A stretch of DNA of 64,000 bases from CAJBVW01 sp964457335. GTDB lineage: Bacteria > Myxococcota_A > UBA796 > SXON01. Shown in pieces: positions 62,093-64,000 of this stretch. How positions within the stretch are numbered: the stretch's first letter is position 1; every line of letters starts with the position of its first letter. The stretch is taken from contig CAYWGD010000013.1 of NCBI GenBank assembly GCA_964457335.1, forward strand, positions 35,857-99,856, written 5' to 3'. Position numbers and translations under genes: made by a program. The notes beneath the pieces were generated by a model. That model was not told the origin of the DNA. It saw only the letters and a list, made by a program, of their open reading frames with translations, and did no database searches.

Positions 62093-63705
62093 CAGAACCG
62101 CCCGCTCCATTGGAGCATGCCGCCGCCGGGGGCGGGGACGAAGGTGGGGGCGCGCTCGTCGACGACGAGCACCAGCACGCCGCCGGCCAGGAACAGGGTC
62201 GTGCCGACCGCGCTGCCGTAGAAGAGGGTCTGTCGGGGGACCACGTTGTCGTCGTAATAGTCGTCGGCGAGGCGCTGACGCTGCTTGTCGGCGCCGGCCT
62301 CGTCGAGCTTCTCGCCGTAGGAGTCGTAGGCCCGCGAGGCCTGCTCGTACGCGAACCAGCTGTACACGCCGCCGCCCACGCCCGCCGCGAGGAGCGCGAT
62401 GCCGCCCACGGTCTTGCCGACCGGGAGGTCGCGCTCCACGCGCGCGCCGCCCGCGGAGGTGCCCTCGGTGCGGGCCTCCGCCTTCGCGGCCTCGCGCTTC
62501 GCGGCCTCCCGCTCCGCGGCCTCCCGCTTCGCCGCCTTGGCCGCCTCGCGCTCCGCGGCTTCCGCCTCGCGCTCGGCCTGCTCGGCCGCCTCGCGCTCGG
62601 CCTGCTCGGCCGCCTCGCGCTCGGCCTGTTCGGCCGCCTCGCGGTCCGCCGCCTCGCGCTCAGCCGCGAGGATCTCGGCCTGCGCCGCCGCTTGCGCCGC
62701 CTCGCGCTCGGCCTCGGCCGCCTCGGCCGCCTCGCGCTCGGCCTGCTCCGCGGCCTCGGCCGCCTCGCGCTCGGCCGCTTCACGCTGCGCCGCTTCGCGC
62801 GCCGCGATCGCGGCCGCTTCACGCTTCGCCGCCTCGCGCTCGGCCTTTTCGCTCGCCTCGCGCTCGGCCTTCTCGGTCGCCTCGCGCTCCGCCGCCTCCC
62901 GCGCAGCGGCCTCCCGCCGCGCGGCGTCGCGCGACGGCGCCTCGGTCGGGACGGCGCCGGCGCCCTTGCCCGTGGTCGTCGCGGAGGCCGCCTCGGGGCC
63001 GCCCCCGAGGCGCGTGACCTTGCTGGCCTGCCGCTTCTGCGAGGCGCGCACGAGCTCGAAGTGCCAGGCCTGGGCGCTGCCGTCCTCGACGACAACCTGC
63101 TTCTTGGCGGACTGGTAGCCGTCGAGCTCCGCGGCGATGGTGTGCACGCCCTGGTACACCGAGGGCAGCGTCACCGCGTCCGAGCCGACGGCCTTGCCGT
63201 CCAGGTAGATCGTGGCCGAGCGCGGGCTCACCGACAGCTCGAGCGTGCCCAGGCCGAGCTTCTGCAGGCTGAGCGGCACCGTGAGGTCCTGGCCCATGCC
63301 GACCTCGACCGTGACCACCGCGGTGATGTGCCCGTCGAGCGACGCGCGCACGGTGTGCTCGCCGCAGCTGACCGCCAGCGGCACGCCCGGCGAGCCCAGG
63401 AAGGCGGCGCCGTCGAGCTCCAGCTTCGCGGCGGCCGGCACGGGCACGATGGACAACGTGCCGAGCTGCTCGGTGGCGACGATGCTCGCGCGGGTGGTCA
63501 GGCCGGGGAGCACGTCCACCTCGGCCTCGCCGCGGCTGCAGCCGCTCTCGACCGTCACGAGCGTGCGGCCGGGCTGCACGCCGGGGACGGTCGCCGGGGT
63601 CTTGAACCCGGTGTCCACGCCGTTGAGCAGGATGGCAGCGCCCCGCTCGTTGGACGAGACGTAGAGATCCTCGGCGTGTGCAAGGGCGAAGAGGGCGAAC
63701 ATCAC
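62092..63705 (-). CDS. PEGA-domain protein with long Ala/Glu-rich helix and C-terminal two-helix module
   Basis: 537 aa; starts MMFALFALAHAEDLYV with a short signal peptide (either Met may be used). Three PEGA-like beta repeats: about 8-75 (GAAILLNGVDTGFKTPATVP), 80-145 (AKLELDGAAFLGSPGVPL), 150-215 (ATIYLDGKAVGSDAVTLPSV). Residues ~255-415 are a continuous Arg-Glu-Ala-Ala heptad-like helix with over thirty EAA units, probably a rigid stalk. C-terminal ~105 residues form the two-helix module ending GGGMLQWSGRF, shared with the following gene; both carry YYDD-x-V-x-P-R. Likely spans the periplasm. Promoter is somewhere in 63706-63828 but no consensus was certain. Confidence 0.8.
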   Translation of the reverse strand: MMFALFALAHAEDLYVSSNERGAAILLNGVDTGFKTPATVPGVQPGRTLVTVESGCSRGEAEVDVLPGLTTRASIVATEQLGTLSIVPVPAAAKLELDGAAFLGSPGVPLAVSCGEHTVRASLDGHITAVVTVEVGMGQDLTVPLSLQKLGLGTLELSVSPRSATIYLDGKAVGSDAVTLPSVYQGVHTIAAELDGYQSAKKQVVVEDGSAQAWHFELVRASQKRQASKVTRLGGGPEAASATTTGKGAGAVPTEAPSRDAARREAAAREAAEREATEKAEREASEKAEREAAKREAAAIAAREAAQREAAEREAAEAAEQAEREAAEAAEAEREAAQAAAQAEILAAEREAADREAAEQAEREAAEQAEREAAEQAEREAEAAEREAAKAAKREAAEREAAKREAAKAEARTEGTSAGGARVERDLPVGKTVGGIALLAAGVGGGVYSWFAYEQASRAYDSYGEKLDEAGADKQRQRLADDYYDDNVVPRQTLFYGSAVGTTLFLAGGVLVLVVDERAPTFVPAPGGGMLQWSGRF

Positions 63706-63828
63706 TGTGCCGTGACCGTGCCGGCGCGCGTCGGATGGATGGGGGCGCGGTTCATGGTCGGCGCCCTTTACACGAGGCTGACTCAGTTTTCCAGTACTGA
63801 GAGCGACGAACGCGCGGGGATCGGCCCC
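63706..63828. other. Intergenic region upstream of the PEGA gene
   Basis: Lower GC than the rest (TTTACACG, CTCAGTTTTCCAGTACTGAG). Contains a small palindrome CAGTACTG at 63792-63799. Expected promoter region for the minus-strand operon ending at 59529, but no clear boxes can be assigned. Confidence 0.4.
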
Positions 63829-63866
63829 AAAAAAGCGCGAGCCGCGCCGGAGGGGTGGCGCGGCTC
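63829..63866 (-). terminator. Rho-independent terminator on the minus strand
   Basis: Perfect 10-base stem GAGCCGCGCC (63839-63848) and GGCGCGGCTC (63857-63866) with an 8-base loop; read on the minus strand it is followed by GCGC and a run of six T (63829-63834). It should end a minus-strand gene located to the right of the window, upstream of the PEGA gene. Confidence 0.75.
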
Positions 63867-63891
63867 ACCGAGACAAGGGCCCTGGGAGGGG

Positions 63892-64000
63892 AGGGGGGGG
63901 GCGTTGCGGGGGGGGGGCCCCCCCCCCCCCCCCCCCAGACCCCCCCCCCCCCCCCCCAAAGGGGTGCCAGCCCCAGCCCCCCCCGGGAACCCCGGGGGGG
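63892..64000. repeat. Homopolymer contig edge with degraded copy of the GC hairpin
   Basis: Starts as GGGGGGGGGCGTTGCGGGG, the same GTTGC-containing block as at 53251, then collapses into long C and G runs. No coding sequence. The run lengths are likely assembly or sequencing error. Confidence 0.6.

Noticed and set aside
62450..62940. Ala/Ser-rich plus-strand frame opposite the EAA helix
   Set aside because: Mirror of the Arg-Glu-Ala-Ala repeat; the minus-strand reading has PEGA domains on the same frame.

Overview
The window is a very GC-rich, protein-dense chromosomal segment from a Gram-negative bacterium, most likely an uncultured or poorly studied member of the Myxococcota. The evidence is the GC-saturated third codon positions, at least thirteen predicted lipoproteins (several with acidic Asp-Thr linkers just after the lipobox Cys), MopE-type and FG-GAP proteins, a caspase-like protease, PEGA-domain proteins and a MYXO-CTERM-like tail. 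No rRNA, tRNA, CRISPR array or intact transposase/integrase was recognised. Taxonomy is inferred from gene style only.

Layout. 1-3098: end of an ECF-type sigma factor, a membrane anti-sigma-like protein and a secreted caspase-family protein, translationally coupled. 3133-9292: CotH-kinase lipoprotein, a MopE/FG-GAP lipoprotein and an unknown lipoprotein. 9423-14141: PhnA-like protein, then a fusion of an M4 (thermolysin-like) metalloprotease with an EndoG/NUC1-type nuclease, followed by a coupled membrane/secreted pair. 14201-14705: wreck of an antitoxin/PIN-toxin pair. 15003-30838: a 15.75-kb block bounded by an 83-bp direct repeat (82/83 identical) that contains the last codons of ychF, with an inner ~120-bp inverted repeat; it holds one operon on the minus strand of three giant proteins without signal peptides (1401, 771 and 1949 aa, the middle one with an HExxH motif), an FG-GAP lipoprotein, and a MYXO-CTERM-like protein.

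30819-43553: ychF, a polytopic membrane protein, a formylglycine-enzyme-fold lipoprotein, four further exported proteins (including a second M4 protease that does have a lipoprotein signal), a DUF4331 protein, then a HupE/UreJ protein. 41418-46533 on the minus strand is a tight operon: HelD-like helicase, unknown 313-aa protein, TPR-like lipoprotein, HupE/UreJ protein. 46779-53200 on the plus strand: CaCA cation exchanger, LysR regulator, small lipoprotein, multicopper oxidase and a c-heme/type II copper monooxygenase-like protein, suggesting envelope copper redox chemistry.

53309-57351 (minus): histidine kinase and response regulator behind three membrane proteins. 57516-59429: a one-chain aconitase-family enzyme with the swivel domain first. 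59529-63705 (minus): unknown protein, DUF3616-like lipoprotein and two paralogous membrane-anchored proteins, one PEGA plus a long Ala/Glu helix. The last ~110 bases are G/C homopolymer and look like an unreliable contig edge. Three of the convergent gene junctions (4.9, 53.2 and 59.4 kb) carry the same GC hairpin repeat, which probably serves as a bidirectional terminator.

The best candidates for undescribed biology are the ychF-flanked giant-protein operon and the leaderless M4-protease/nuclease fusion with its two neighbours.
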